This document shows, piece by piece, positions 10,928-20,663 of a stretch of DNA of 64,000 bases (its first letter is position 1; the number at the start of each line of letters is the position of its first letter). A model generated the notes under the pieces. The model ran no database searches. It was not told the origin of the DNA and was given only the letters and a program-made list of their open reading frames with translations. The stretch is from Rehmannia glutinosa (lineage: Eukaryota; Streptophyta; Magnoliopsida; Lamiales; Orobanchaceae). Position numbers and translations under genes: made by a program. The stretch covers positions 30,728,317 to 30,792,316 of the forward strand of contig CM071931.1 in the NCBI GenBank assembly GCA_016081115.2. The letters are read 5' to 3'.

Positions 10928-12496
10928 TGTTAAGGAATTTATTTGTTAGATTTTGATGATACCATGTAAAACTTATACTAGGAAGTTGGCACCCCATTTT
11001 CCTTTTAATTCTATGTTGTAATAGATAGGACTGAAAGTGCTGAGTGAAGTCAACTAAGTGAAGAATGCAGGAAGTCAACTGCTGACTAGAGTGAAGACTC
11101 TGTTGTGTGTCAGTTGAGTATGGCCAAGAAGGAAGACAAGGACTCGACTGAAAGAGAGCCAGCTGTGGAACAACTGTGTGAGGATTGAGGAAGTATCAGT
11201 CGAGTCAATGAAAGGAGCAAAGTCTAACAGTTGAAGTGACAGTAGAGTCATTCTCATGATTGGAGCAGACTAAAGTCACAAAGGGTAAAGGCAGCAGTCA
11301 AGTCAAGACAACTGACATTGATCCGTTTGAAAAAAGTCAAGAATATTACTCAATATAGTAATATGTCCAAGCTGCCAGGTCTTAAAGTGTTTAGCCCAAA
11401 AACATGCAATTAAGCCAATGAGAAACACTGAAGCTTGTGTCAGACCCTGTAAAGCTGCAGAGCCATTTAATACGAGGAAGGGTCAACATCACAAGTGTTG
11501 TAGACCAAGAAAAGACAAGCCAATGAACAAGAAGTGTCATTTGAAAATAGCCTATCTCTTAAACAGGCAAATTTTCAAATGAGCACTATAAAAGGCTGAA
11601 GAAGCAATTGAGAAAAAAAAACTTGAAAAACATGAATCTAGCACGAACAAATCAAGCAAAATATCAAGCAAGTATAAACTGCAAATTCTCAAGCTTATCC
11701 AGAAATTTCCTCAAGCTTAAAATTTAAAGGAACTCGATCCAACACACGTTGTGAAGGAAAGACAACTTCAACCAGTTGAAGAAGAAATATTTGAAGAACA
11801 AAATTGGGGTCTACTCTCCAAGTTGAAGGAGTTGTAGAAAGGTTCAAGGTTGAACCAGTAGATACAAGTTTGTTGGAGGGCTGTGTGAACAAATCCAAAG
11901 ACTTGAAGGGAGCTGAAGTAGCAAGGTAGTTGTCTTGTGAAGAAGCTGACTCGCAAGAGAAGCCAGTTGTGTGATCAAGACTGTCTCTAGACTGAGAACT
12001 ACTTTGTAACTTGATATGTTACCTAGTTGATTCCTCCAGGAGTTAGAGAAGAGTGGATTAGAGGAATTACCCCATCCTCGAACCACTATAAAAATTACTC
12101 GTGTCATTTTACTTTCAGCATTTATTTTCTTGCTTATATTCTTATATCTGATGTTAATTTAATCTGCTATCCAACTAATAAATAACAAGTTCTAAAACAC
12201 GTGTTAAAAAATGACCTTTAATCAAACAAAAGGGTGTTAAGTCTTGCGCTGTTAAAAACCAAACCTCTAAAGTTAAGTGTTAGCTGACATAGCCAAGTTA
12301 TACTATCAACAGTTTAGACGAGTCTGTTGAGTGGGTAACTTAGCTGAAGATAGCCAACCTAGCTATCCCCCAAGGACATAGCTGATTTGAGTCAACTCTG
12401 TTAAAATTCTTAAAAAGACTAAAAGATAAAATATAGTAAGGTTTATTCAACCCCCCTCCCTTTCTAAACCTTACACCACACCCCTTGGGACCTACA
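10928..12496 (+). repeat. 5' LTR of element B
   Basis: Runs from TGTTAAGGAATTTATTTG to CCTTGGGACCTACA, 1569 bases with TG...CA ends. A TATA box (TATAAAA, 11587-11593) marks the U3/R border region. The same blocks appear in the 3' LTR at 27000, with scattered substitutions and indels, so the insertion is not recent. The conserved end is followed by two bases and the primer site. Confidence 0.93.
11587..11593 (+). promoter_or_regulatory. LTR TATA box
   Basis: TATAAAA sits in the context GAGCACTATAAAAGGCTGA, conserved in position and surroundings in the other family-1 LTRs (near 2240 antisense, 3144, 27680 and 63196). It is the likely core promoter of the element transcript. The 3' LTR copy has TATAGAA instead. 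Confidence 0.7.
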
Positions 12497-12498
12497 AA

Positions 12499-12510
12499 TG
12501 GCATCAGAGC
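12499..12510 (+). other. primer binding site of element B
   Basis: TGGCATCAGAGC, two bases after the 5' LTR. It differs by one base from TGGTATCAGAGC, the copia primer site complementary to the 3' end of initiator methionine tRNA. Confidence 0.88.
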
Positions 12511-12625
12511 GGTTGATTCATTGAGCCTTCCGCACTGGTTACTGAACTAGATCTCAATATTTTTCAAAAGATTTTAACACTTGTGTTTTCAAAGTCTTTC
12601 ATCTTCAAAAAGCAAAGTTATTATC

Positions 12626-12990
12626 ATGGAAGCAAACCTAACTCGTAATCCAATATTCACTGTGGAAGAGTTTGATGACTGGAAGATTGGTGTGCAGGCT
12701 CATCCATCCACTTTACACGATTGGCTAGTGATAGAGATGGGCCATTGGAAACACGCAAAGTCAATACGGATGTAAGAAGAGCAGCTGCAGCTGAGGGAGA
12801 AGAAGTTGTTGCTGAAGCTTGACCTGCCATGGTTGAAAAACCACGCACTGAATGGACAAATGAAGATAGAAAGAGATATAACCTGGACAACGTGGCCAAG
12901 GATATACTCTACAAGACATTGGACAAGGTGATGTTCAACAAAGTCGTCGTGCAAAAGCCAAAGAAATTTGGGATAAGCTAACCCTGATTT
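12626..12990 (+). pseudogene. gag of element B, N-terminal part
   Basis: ATG at 12626 opens with MEANLTRNPIFTVEEFDDWK, the substrate-like N-terminus common to copia Gag proteins, and the frame stops at 12775. A second frame carries the next part (EKPRTEWTNEDRKRYNLDN...AKDILYKTLDKV, about 12830-12930). Around 12955 comes AKEIWDKLTLICEGSEQ, again in another frame, after which the reading is interrupted by the antisense insertion at about 12991. The two halves of gag join logically at the ...CEGSEQ / ENKLTV... boundary (15075), so the gag was continuous before the insertion. The protein would form the capsid around element RNA. Multiple frameshifts make it inactive. Confidence 0.8.
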
Positions 12991-12992
12991 GT

Positions 12993-13702
12993 GAAGGATC
13001 AGAATAGAATGAACAACTTGAGAGCATTTTTCTTGCTTTGCTCAGATTGCTTGTGTTTGCCTTTTTTCTCGTATGTGTCTTGGTACCCTCTCACAAATAT
13101 TCCTCAACCCTTTATAGTGACAGCTTGAAAGAGTGTCCATTGAAGAGATAGATAATTTTCAAACTTCATTTCTTGATCGTTGGCTTGTCTTGTTGTGCAG
13201 CTTTTGATGTTGACCCTTCATTAATTCAATGCTCTATAGGCTGCCTGAAACTCTGCAGATTTTCCGCGAACATCATTGGTTCTCAGCTTCTTGCACTCTT
13301 TCAGCAAGACAATTTTAAGGTTGCAGGTATGTACCCTTACTATTTTGGGTAAGTTCTTGACTTTTTATTCCAACGGACTTCTACAACTTTCTTCGAGTCC
13401 TTAAGGTGCTTTACCCCTTTATTGAGTCTTTTCCATATATCTTGGATGACTCAGTTGTTAGTCTGTTGACAAACACAAGTTCTTTTCTTGACTGATACAA
13501 TTCATCGATACTCAGCTGCAACTCAGATAATTCTTCTCTGCATTCTTCAGTCAACTTCTGTGATCTTTAACTTGGATGCTTTTTACTCAACTTATATTTT
13601 CTATTTGTTAAATAGTGGAACTACAATAGAAAATGTGGTGCCAACTTTCGAATATAGGTTTTACATGTATCATCAAAATCTATACAAATAAATTTCCCAA
13701 CA
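12993..13702 (-). repeat. truncated family-1 LTR (U3 side)
   Basis: On the minus strand this starts TGTTGGGAAATTTATTTG at 13702, passes the GTGCCAACTTTC/GAAAGTTGGCAC block, the AAGACAAGCCAACGATCAAG-like block and the CACTATAAAGG TATA motif (about 13105-13115), and ends near 12993. It is next to a polypurine tract, so it was a 3' LTR. Confidence 0.82.
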
Positions 13703-13716
13703 ATTTCCCCATTTTT
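13703..13716 (-). other. polypurine tract of the nested fragment
   Basis: Minus strand AAAAATGGGGAAAT, immediately before the LTR start TGTTGGG. It is the same arrangement as AAAAAGTGGGAAAT before the 3' LTR at 27000. It primes plus-strand DNA synthesis in a live element. Confidence 0.85.
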
Positions 13717-13869
13717 GATAATGCCAAAACTTAAATAAATTACAACATAAAAGTGCATAAAAACAATGATTGGTAAAATGTGATATTTTATTGAATATCA
13801 TTCTACATTTACATTTACTTACATTATTTTTTGTGTATTTACAAGTCTGTAAAAATACAACAAAATTTT

Positions 13870-15059
13870 GCAGTTATTTCATCGCCTCAGCTGGTTCCTT
13901 CTTCTTTCCTCATCCTTAGCTTCTTTCATTCTCCTATCTTCAGCTTCTTTCCTCTTTTTTCTGTCATAGTCTCTACTCAATCTCTATTGAATTCTCGTAC
14001 CTGCCTCGCATTAACTTCTTCATATTTTTGTGCAAGTTCATCCCCGCGAAGAGCAACTTCTTTGTTCTTGAGTTCTCGTGACCAAGCCCGAAGATTGATG
14101 TCCTTTTATTGGGATCAACATACATGACTTTCTTAAGTGTTCTTGGTGGAGAGATTCTGCGCTCTCCCACCATATCTAGAATCCCTTCCTCTTCTCCTAG
14201 TAGGTCGGCTCCTGCGGGAGTTTGACTGGATTGAGCCCTTGAAGTATCTTTTGACTCTTTGAAGATTAGGTCTGCCGCTTCTTGGCTAAATCTACAACAA
14301 CAAACCTTTTTCCCAAGACAAATCCCATGCACTCATCGGTCCATCCCCTCGAAATATTCTTTTCGGTCAAAGAGTTTCATACTTTTCGATCGATCTTTCC
14401 ACTAAGTCGGTGGGGAATGGATTCTTCACTTGATTCCTAGAGCTTTCTGGCTGGCGGACCACCAAACTTGGCTTTGAGATCTTCAACTCTGCCGTGCTGC
14501 CTACGTTCAAGATCTTCTATTTCAGATTGATGTTTTTGAAGGCAAGCCCAGCTTTCTCTTCAGCTAACAATTCCTATGATAGCTGAGAGTGGAGAGAACT
14601 GGTCAATGAGCCTTTTGGAGTTTTAAAAATGATTTTCATGGGGTCTTCTTAGAGAAGAGAGAGAGATTTGGAGTCGACCAGAGAAGAGACCCGAGTTTAT
14701 TGTGTGTAATGAAGTATGTTGTTCTGTGCTCAGTGCGGAGTGCGTGAAGCTCTGCCTTCAAGTCCAGCATGTTAGCTCGCAGAGAGTTCTCCATATGTTG
14801 CATGCCGTTTTGAATTGCAGCTTCATATTCGTCATATGGCTTCATTGCATTCAGTGTTGTCCCATAGCCTCTGCTGAAATTGAGCATGTTCGCCACACCA
14901 GATCAGAAGTTTTGAGAAGAGTGATCTGAAGTAGCCAACGTATTCTCTGCGAAGTGCTTTAGTGTGTGTAGTCCATTCTCGAATTCTCAGCACTGCTCCT
15001 CTTATATCTCCAGATATCATGGCATCATGATTATCAATCTGAATCATCATTTGTCAGGA
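13870..15059 (-). pseudogene. extra ORF of family 1, C-terminal end (nested copy)
   Basis: Minus-strand frames at 15050-14832, 14896-14636 and 14332-13973 form the C-terminal part of the extra ORF. MISGDIRGAVLRIREW matches ITADIRGVVLRIRE at about 26250. VGYFRSLFSKLLIWCGEHAQF matches VRYFKALFASCWFGVRIMPNF. Downstream are a HALRTEHRTTYF stretch and a basic, low-complexity C-terminus (RTLKKVMYVDPNKRTSIFG). The last open block probably ends near 13870, before the polypurine tract. No enzyme motif was recognised. Frames change at least twice, so this copy is broken. It gives the best view of the C-terminal end of this protein in the window, together with 25858-26920. Confidence 0.62.
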
Positions 15060-16220
15060 CTCTTTGGCGTAAAGGAGAATAAATTAACTGTTGTTCAAAA
15101 TTTTGAAAATTTTAAAATGCTTGCAGGTGAGAGTCTGGATCAGCTGGATGCCAGATTCACAGAGATAACAAATGAGCTTTCAGCTGTTGGGAAAGAGTAC
15201 ACTCAGAAGGAGATGTGCATGAAGATACTAAGAGCCCTCCCAACTGAATGGGAAATGAAGGTCATGGCCCTGAAACACTCAATGGACCTCTCAAGAACAT
15301 CTAATCATGAGCTATTCTCATACCTCAAAGCTTATGAGTTTGAGCTGAGAAGGAAAGAGCAAGAGGAAACTTGATTGTACCAAGGCAGTGCACTATTGGC
15401 AAGATGTTGGGAAGAAAGCTGAGCCAAAAGAGACCATTCACCAGGAGGAAATTGCCCTCCTGGTAAAGATATTCAACAAGTTCTTTAACAAGAACTATAA
15501 AAGAACCAAGGGTGAAACCTCCAGAAGACATTCAGCACCTTCCAAAGCAAGGGAGGACAGGCCGCCCAAGAGAGTCGAACATCGAGAGCCGACTATCGAG
15601 AGTTGATAATCGAAGAACTGAGAGAGAGCGATCGAGAGAGAAGAAAACTTGTGTTGGAACCGCTGCGGACAACCAATACACTTTTTGTTGTTGTATTCCT
15701 ATCCACGATCAACAAATACGAGAAATGAGGAAGAAAAAAAAAAGAGTCTTCGGGGAAAGAAGACAAGAAAAAAGAAATCCATGTTGGTGCTTTGAGACTC
15801 CCGAGCGGCCAAGTGCAAAAAGTAGAGGAGACTCAAATAGTGGTGAGGTGACTACTCAAGTGATCTGAGAGGAAGAGGCTTTGACTGCCTCATGGCCAAA
15901 GAACAAGATCAACATGATCAAGAAGATGAGGTACATTCTAACTCATCTCATTCTCGATCCAGTGATAGTGACCGTGATACACACACTTCATCACCCATAG
16001 ATCTTTATGATTCATTAGACAAAATGATGAAAGATTTTGAGCACATTAAAACCGACACACACTTTTGAATGAGGAGAAACGGCCAGCTTAAAATCCAAAA
16101 CTCACGAGTTGACAAAAGAGCTGAGTACTCTGAGTCACATAGCTGATGAGAACATTAAGTTGAAGGCTGAAAATGCCAAGTTCTTAGCGGAGTTTGCTGC
16201 TACTGAGAAAAGAGAAAGGA
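15060..16220 (+). pseudogene. gag of element B, C-terminal part with zinc-knuckle relic
   Basis: Resumes with ENKLTVVQNFENFKMLAGES, then LDQLDARFTEITNELSAVGK and an ILRALPTEWEMKVMALKHSM block (15087-15300), which is the UBN2/Retrotran_gag_2-like core of copia Gag. The frame stops at 15374. Another frame has EEIALLVKIFNKFFNKNYKR (about 15450-15500) and a CWNRCGQPIH segment (15651-15680) that looks like a decayed CCHC knuckle (KCWNCG...H...C expected). Acidic, Ser/Asp-rich codons follow (15900-16010). The nucleic-acid-binding function is lost because the knuckle is incomplete and the frame changes several times. Confidence 0.75.
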
Positions 16221-16230
16221 TCTTTAAAAT

Positions 16231-16845
16231 ATGAATGCCTCATTTACAAAGGCATCCAAATCATTGGATGAACTTATTATGAGCCAAAAAGAATGTGGAG
16301 ACAAGACAGGCATCAGATTCAATTCCTTTGTACATAGTCAAACTCTAAGAGTGATTTTGGAAAAAGGATCCTTAAGCAATGAAGGAATCCAAAAACCCAA
16401 AACACCAAATGTTGCACCCACATTCACACCAAAACACAATCACAATTATACTAGCCTTGGTTATAAAGGAAAAGGAAAGAAGCGAGAGAGTATCTTTGAA
16501 AGGACGGTGAGAAAAATTTGGATAGGTCCATGGCAGACTCCTAACAGAAAATACTCTGTAATAGCCAAACAGAGCTACCAAATGCCCCAAAAATTTCAAC
16601 AAAGAAATACATATGATGGGAATGGTAGAAACTATCCAAACCAAGCTGATTGGAATAATGTGAAATATCAACGAAGACCTACGGGATACAAGCCAAAATG
16701 TCAAAGACCTCAACCTCAGCAAAGGTCATTCCCAAGGCAAAAGATAAATTATCAGCACACTCATGCACCCAAGCACTACACTCAGGAATTTCACAACTAC
16801 CCTAAGAAAGCAGTTGCTAAAACAAACATACAGGCATACAGATAA
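16231..16845 (+). pseudogene. pol N-terminal linker of element B
   Basis: An open stretch of 204 codons between gag and protease. It begins MNASFTKASKSLDELIMSQK and is rich in Asn, Gln, Lys, Pro and Tyr toward the end (QRRPTGYKPKCQRPQPQQR). A MSQ...GL-like segment followed by a basic Tyr/Asn/Pro-rich linker is usual between the Gag zinc knuckle and the protease in this type of copia polyprotein. No catalytic motif lies here. A minus-strand open frame over the same bases (16372-16722) is a shadow. Confidence 0.6.
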
Positions 16846-16849
16846 AAGA

Positions 16850-17340
16850 GAAAGTTGTATGATCCTAAAACCCCCAAGCAATTTGCTAATGTGCATTATG
16901 ATTATAGTACTAATAGATGGCAACCTCTTAGACTCACATCATCTGGCTATAGGTTGGTTGGAGCATCTATAGCACTAACCCCCCAGTACCCAAGCAAGTA
17001 TGGGTACCTAAAAACTGATTTCCTTGATTGCAGGTTCAAGGAACAACTAAATGCCAAGGTACCTGGTACATGGATAGTGGTTTTTCCAGATATATGACAG
17101 GAAATAATAGAATTCTATCAAGATTCAAGTAGATCAAAGGTGCTAAAGTCATATTTGGAGGAAATGAAGCTCCAGGGGAGATCAAAGGCACAGGATCCAT
17201 CAAGAAGAGTGGACTAGAGATCACAAATGTTGCTTATGTTGAAGGCCTCAACTTCAACCTGTTAAGTATCATCCAACTCTTTGACAAAGGCTACAATGTA
17301 GGATTCAACCTGGGGATATGTCAGATCAAGATATTGAATC
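16850..17340 (+). pseudogene. aspartic protease region of element B
   Basis: After KTPKQFANVHYDYSTNRWQP (16864 onward), the sequence reaches TWYMDSGFSRYMTGNNRILS. This is the copia aspartic protease active-site block, with the catalytic D-S-G at 17073-17081 (D-[ST]-G is expected). The visible frame (16855-17097) breaks next to this block, and the VKGGNEAPGEIKGTGSIKK-like second half continues in another frame (17140-17215). The enzyme would cut the Gag-Pol polyprotein. The active triad remains but the frame does not. Confidence 0.82.
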
Positions 17341-18260
17341 TAATGAAATTGTCTTTGCAAGGAACAAGGTAAAAGAATATGTATGTAGTGGATTGGTCTA
17401 CTGCTACACCAAGCTTGCAATGAGTCATCTTGTGGAAGGATTGCCAGACTCAGTATACAAGAAATAAAGCATATGTGATGCATGTCAGATGGTAAAGCAG
17501 ATCAAATCATCATTCAAGGATAAGCCAAGTGCTTCTTCAACCATGATATTGCATCTTTTGCATATGGATTTATTTGGTCCTGTTGAGCCCGACCAACGTC
17601 AGTGGAAAGAAATACACCTTAGTGGTGGTGGATGACTATTCAAGATATACATGGACAATCTTCATGTGTAAAAAGAAGGAAACACTGCAGAAGTTACCTC
17701 AACTGATGAGAAGAGTTCAAAATGAGAAGAGTCAAACTATTATAAAGATAAGATCGACGGGAAGGCTGAGTTTGTCAATGGGATAATAACTCAGTATTGT
17801 GTGGAAAATGGTATTGCTCATGAGTTATCAGCAGCAAGAACTCCACAACAAAATGGAGTAGCTAAAAGAAGGAACAGAACTCTCAAGGAAGCTGCAAGGA
17901 CAATGTTAGTTGAATCTGGATTGCTTTAGAGATTTTGGGTCAAGCCATAAATCTGACATGTTGTACTCAAAATAGATGCATGATTAACAGGCAATTGACC
18001 AAGACTCCCTATGATATTTGGACAGGGAGAAAGGCAAATGTTGGATATTTCAAGATATTTGGATGTAAATGTTTCATCCACAACAATGGCAAGGACCATT
18101 TGAAGGCTTTTGATGCTAAAGTTGATGAAGGTATCTTTTTGGGATACTCGGGTGAAACTAAAGCCTACTGAGTGTTGAAGAAGAGGACTATGGTCATAGA
18201 AGAGTCTATCCATGTGGTGTTTGATGAGCCTAATGTGAATGGAGAAGACATTGATTAGGT
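17341..18260 (+). pseudogene. integrase of element B
   Basis: The pre-integrase zinc domain remains in part (ICDACQMVKQIKSSFKDKPS, 17470-17530, with the C-X2-C pair). The core has the first catalytic Asp in LHLLHMDLFGP (about 17550-17580) and the VVVDDYSRYTWTIFM strand (17617-17665). The region of the second Asp is frameshifted (17745-17785). The TPQQNGVAKRRNRTLKEAAR helix (about 17840-17900) normally carries the catalytic Glu in NGV(V/A)ER. Here that codon is AAA (Lys, 17864-17866). The C-terminal part with KTPYDIWTGRKANVGYFKIF and FGCKCFIHN remains up to 18171. Integrase inserts element cDNA into the chromosome. This copy cannot. Confidence 0.85.
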
Positions 18261-18479
18261 TAGCTGATAAGCAAAATCAGCCAACTATGCAGAAGAGTCC
18301 TTATGTTGAAGTAGAAGTGAAAGCACTCAACCACGATGATGATGAGATAGCCTAATATCAAAGACATCCGGAAGGTCTACAATTGAATGAAGATGAAGAA
18401 GTTATTCAAGACAACGTAGCTGCAAGATGGTGAATCCAAGACTTACTCAACTTTGATGTGAGATGGCTGAGAGACCATC

Positions 18480-19563
18480 CACCTGAGTTATTTATTGGAG
18501 ATATTAGAGATGGCACAAGAACCAGATCCAGAGCACAGCATGAAGCAATGTTCACTTGTTTGATTTCCCAAATAGAGCCTAAAGATGTGTCTCAAGCATT
18601 GGAAGACACACATTGGATTCAGGCCATGCAGGAATAGCTGAATCAATTTGAAAGAAACAAAGTACGGGAATTAGTTCAAATGTCAACCCACCAAAATGTT
18701 ATTGGTACTAAGTGGGTTTTTAGAAACAAGATGAATGAAGAAGGATCAATTGTTAGAAACAAAGCAAGATTGGTAGCCAAAGGGTATTGCCAAGAAGAAG
18801 GTATAGATTTTTATGAAACATTTGCTCTTGTTGCCAGATTAGAAGCAATAAGGATGTTTCTTGCTTATGCTGCACATAAGAACTTCACTGTATATCAAAT
18901 GGATGTGAAAAGTGCATTTCTAAATGGACTGCTAGAGGAAGAAGTCTATATTGAACAACCTCCAGGTTTTGAGCAGAAAACTATTGGAGATAAAGTCTAC
19001 AGGCTCAAGAAAGCATTATATGGATTGTGAAACAAGCACCAAGAGTATAATATGATACATTGTCTCAGTTTCTAATTGACAATGGATTCACCAAAGGTAA
19101 GGTTGATCAAACACTCTTCAGGATTCAAGATGGAGAGAGTATACTGCTTGTTCAAATATATGTGGATGATATCATTTTTGGATCCACAAACAAAGAGTTG
19201 TGTGACAAGTTCTCAAACCTCATGCAAGGCAAATTTGAGATGAGCATGATGGGAGAGTTGACTTTCTTCTTAGGACTTCAAGTCAAGCAATTGAAGGATG
19301 GAACCTTCATAAGCCAAACCAAGTATACTAGAGATTTAATGAAGAAGTTTGGTATGGAAGAGAAGTCATTAGTAAAGATTCCTATGAATACATCAATCAA
19401 GATGGACATGGATGCAGATGGCAAAGCTGTTGATCAAACTAGATATATAGCCCTCATTGGATCATTGGTTTATCTAACATCAAGCAGGCCAGACATCACC
19501 TTTGTTGTAGGTGTATGTGCCAAATTTCAATATGCACCAAAAGAGAGTCACATTCTGCTATGA
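18480..19563 (+). pseudogene. reverse transcriptase of element B
   Basis: RVT_2-type copia RT. The fingers block GTKWVFRNKMNEEGSIVRNK (18690-18750) is followed by ARLVAKGYCQEEGIDFYETF, QMDVKSAFLNG (18895-18930) and YIEQPPGFEQ. A TGA at 19028-19030 falls where LYGLKQAPR is expected. The next frame (19060-19563) has the YVDD catalytic box at 19159-19170 (QIYVDDIIFGSTN), LGLQVKQLKDGTFISQ and YLTSSRPDITFVVGV. RT copies the element RNA to DNA. The stop, plus a frameshift near 19563, inactivates it, but the domain is the best preserved in the element. Confidence 0.93.
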
Positions 19564-20104
19564 CTAAGAGAATCCTAAGATATTTGAAGGGATGCGGGAA
19601 GTTAGCTTATGGTATCCAAAGGAATGAGGATTCAAGGTGGTAGGATACTCAGACTCAGACTATGTTGGATGTAGAGTTGACAGGAAGAGCACATCAGGTA
19701 CATGTCAAATGTTTGGAAATAGATTTGTTTCTTTGTTCAGCAAGAAACAAAATTCAATAGCTACATCCACAACTAAAGCAGAGTACATAGCTGTGGGCAG
19801 TTGTTGTGCCCAAGTCTTATGGATGAGACAGCAGCTGAGAGACTATGATATTGAAGAAAGAGAAATTCCAATTATGTGTGATAACACTAGTGCTATTACA
19901 ATCACTCAGAATCTAGTGTTGCATTCAAGAACAAATTACATTGATGTCAGATATCATTTTATAAGAGATCATGTTGAAAAGAAAGACATCACTTTGGAAT
20001 ACATCTCAACTGATAAGCAGTTAGCTGACATATTCACAAAGCCATTATGTGAATCAAGATTTGAAGAGCTCAAGAATGAGTTAGGGTTAACTGAGCTGAG
20101 TTAA
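19564..20104 (+). pseudogene. RNase H domain of element B
   Basis: Codons at 19565-19636 continue RT in a shifted frame. From 19637 an open frame reads VGYSDSDYVGCRVDRKSTSG, then CQMFGNRFVSLFSKKQNSIA and STTKAEYIAVGSCCAQVLWM, and ends QLADIFTKPLCESRFEELKN before a stop at 20102. These are the D...E...D motifs of the copia RNase H1 domain (SDSD, KAEY, CDNTSA), and the C-terminal DIFTK block closes pol. It removes the RNA template during reverse transcription. This last domain is intact in itself but is cut off from RT by a frameshift. Confidence 0.92.
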
Positions 20105-20663
20105 GATACTCAGAAGACTCAATCAGCAGAGACAAAAGAAGAGAGAATTGAAAATGAACAAGTTTCACATTTCAGCCAAGTGTAACAGCCTAGTCGGGAA
20201 ATCAGATGTATCGAGTTAGCTGACAGCTGAGTGATCTTATGTGAAGAGAGAAGCAGAGTTAAGTCTCTTTGGATGATAGTTGAATCATTTTATGAGCTAA
20301 ATGACAAAAATGCAATCGTTTTATTCGAGCAGGAATGTTTTTAAGGATGACGCCAGCATAATTATGATTGTCAGTACCAAAGCTGCACAGTAATATATAT
20401 GATTGGATATAAATGCTGATGCATTTAATGTGGGGAAATTAATGCGGTTTTGAATGGTACAATCCTGACTGTTGATTTTGATCAAGTTATTCAAATTCCA
20501 AACCATCCTTTCAAGTCTCAAATAAACAAAAATAACATTTTCTCTCTCCTCGCAAAACACTCCTGTCTTCAGCAAGCAAGAAGAATTCTCTCTGCAACTG
20601 TTTGGAACCCTACCTTTCAAAGTTCAATTTTTTCGCATATTTCACCGATTAATCTGTCTAGAA
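20105..20663 (+). other. spacer between pol and the extra ORF
   Basis: About 560 bases with no long open frame. Its last 170 bases (CCTTTCAAGTCTCA... then CT-rich) also precede the extra ORF at 4106-4250. It could hold signals for expressing the downstream ORF, such as a splice acceptor or internal promoter. A TATATATG motif lies at 20394-20401, but nothing decisive is visible. Confidence 0.5.

Larger units (their letters stand above)
12991..15059 (-). mobile_element. antisense family-1 fragment nested in gag
   Basis: A 2.07-kb piece of the same copia family in opposite orientation, lying between two halves of gag. From right to left on the minus strand it contains the C-terminal part of the extra ORF (15059 to about 13870), an untranslated stretch, a polypurine tract (13716-13703), and the first 710 bases of an LTR (13702-12993), stopping about 120 bases past the TATA motif. 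Both ends are truncated: gag-pol is absent and the R-U5 half of the LTR is absent. Its exact borders are inferred from where gag homology stops and resumes. Confidence 0.75.
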
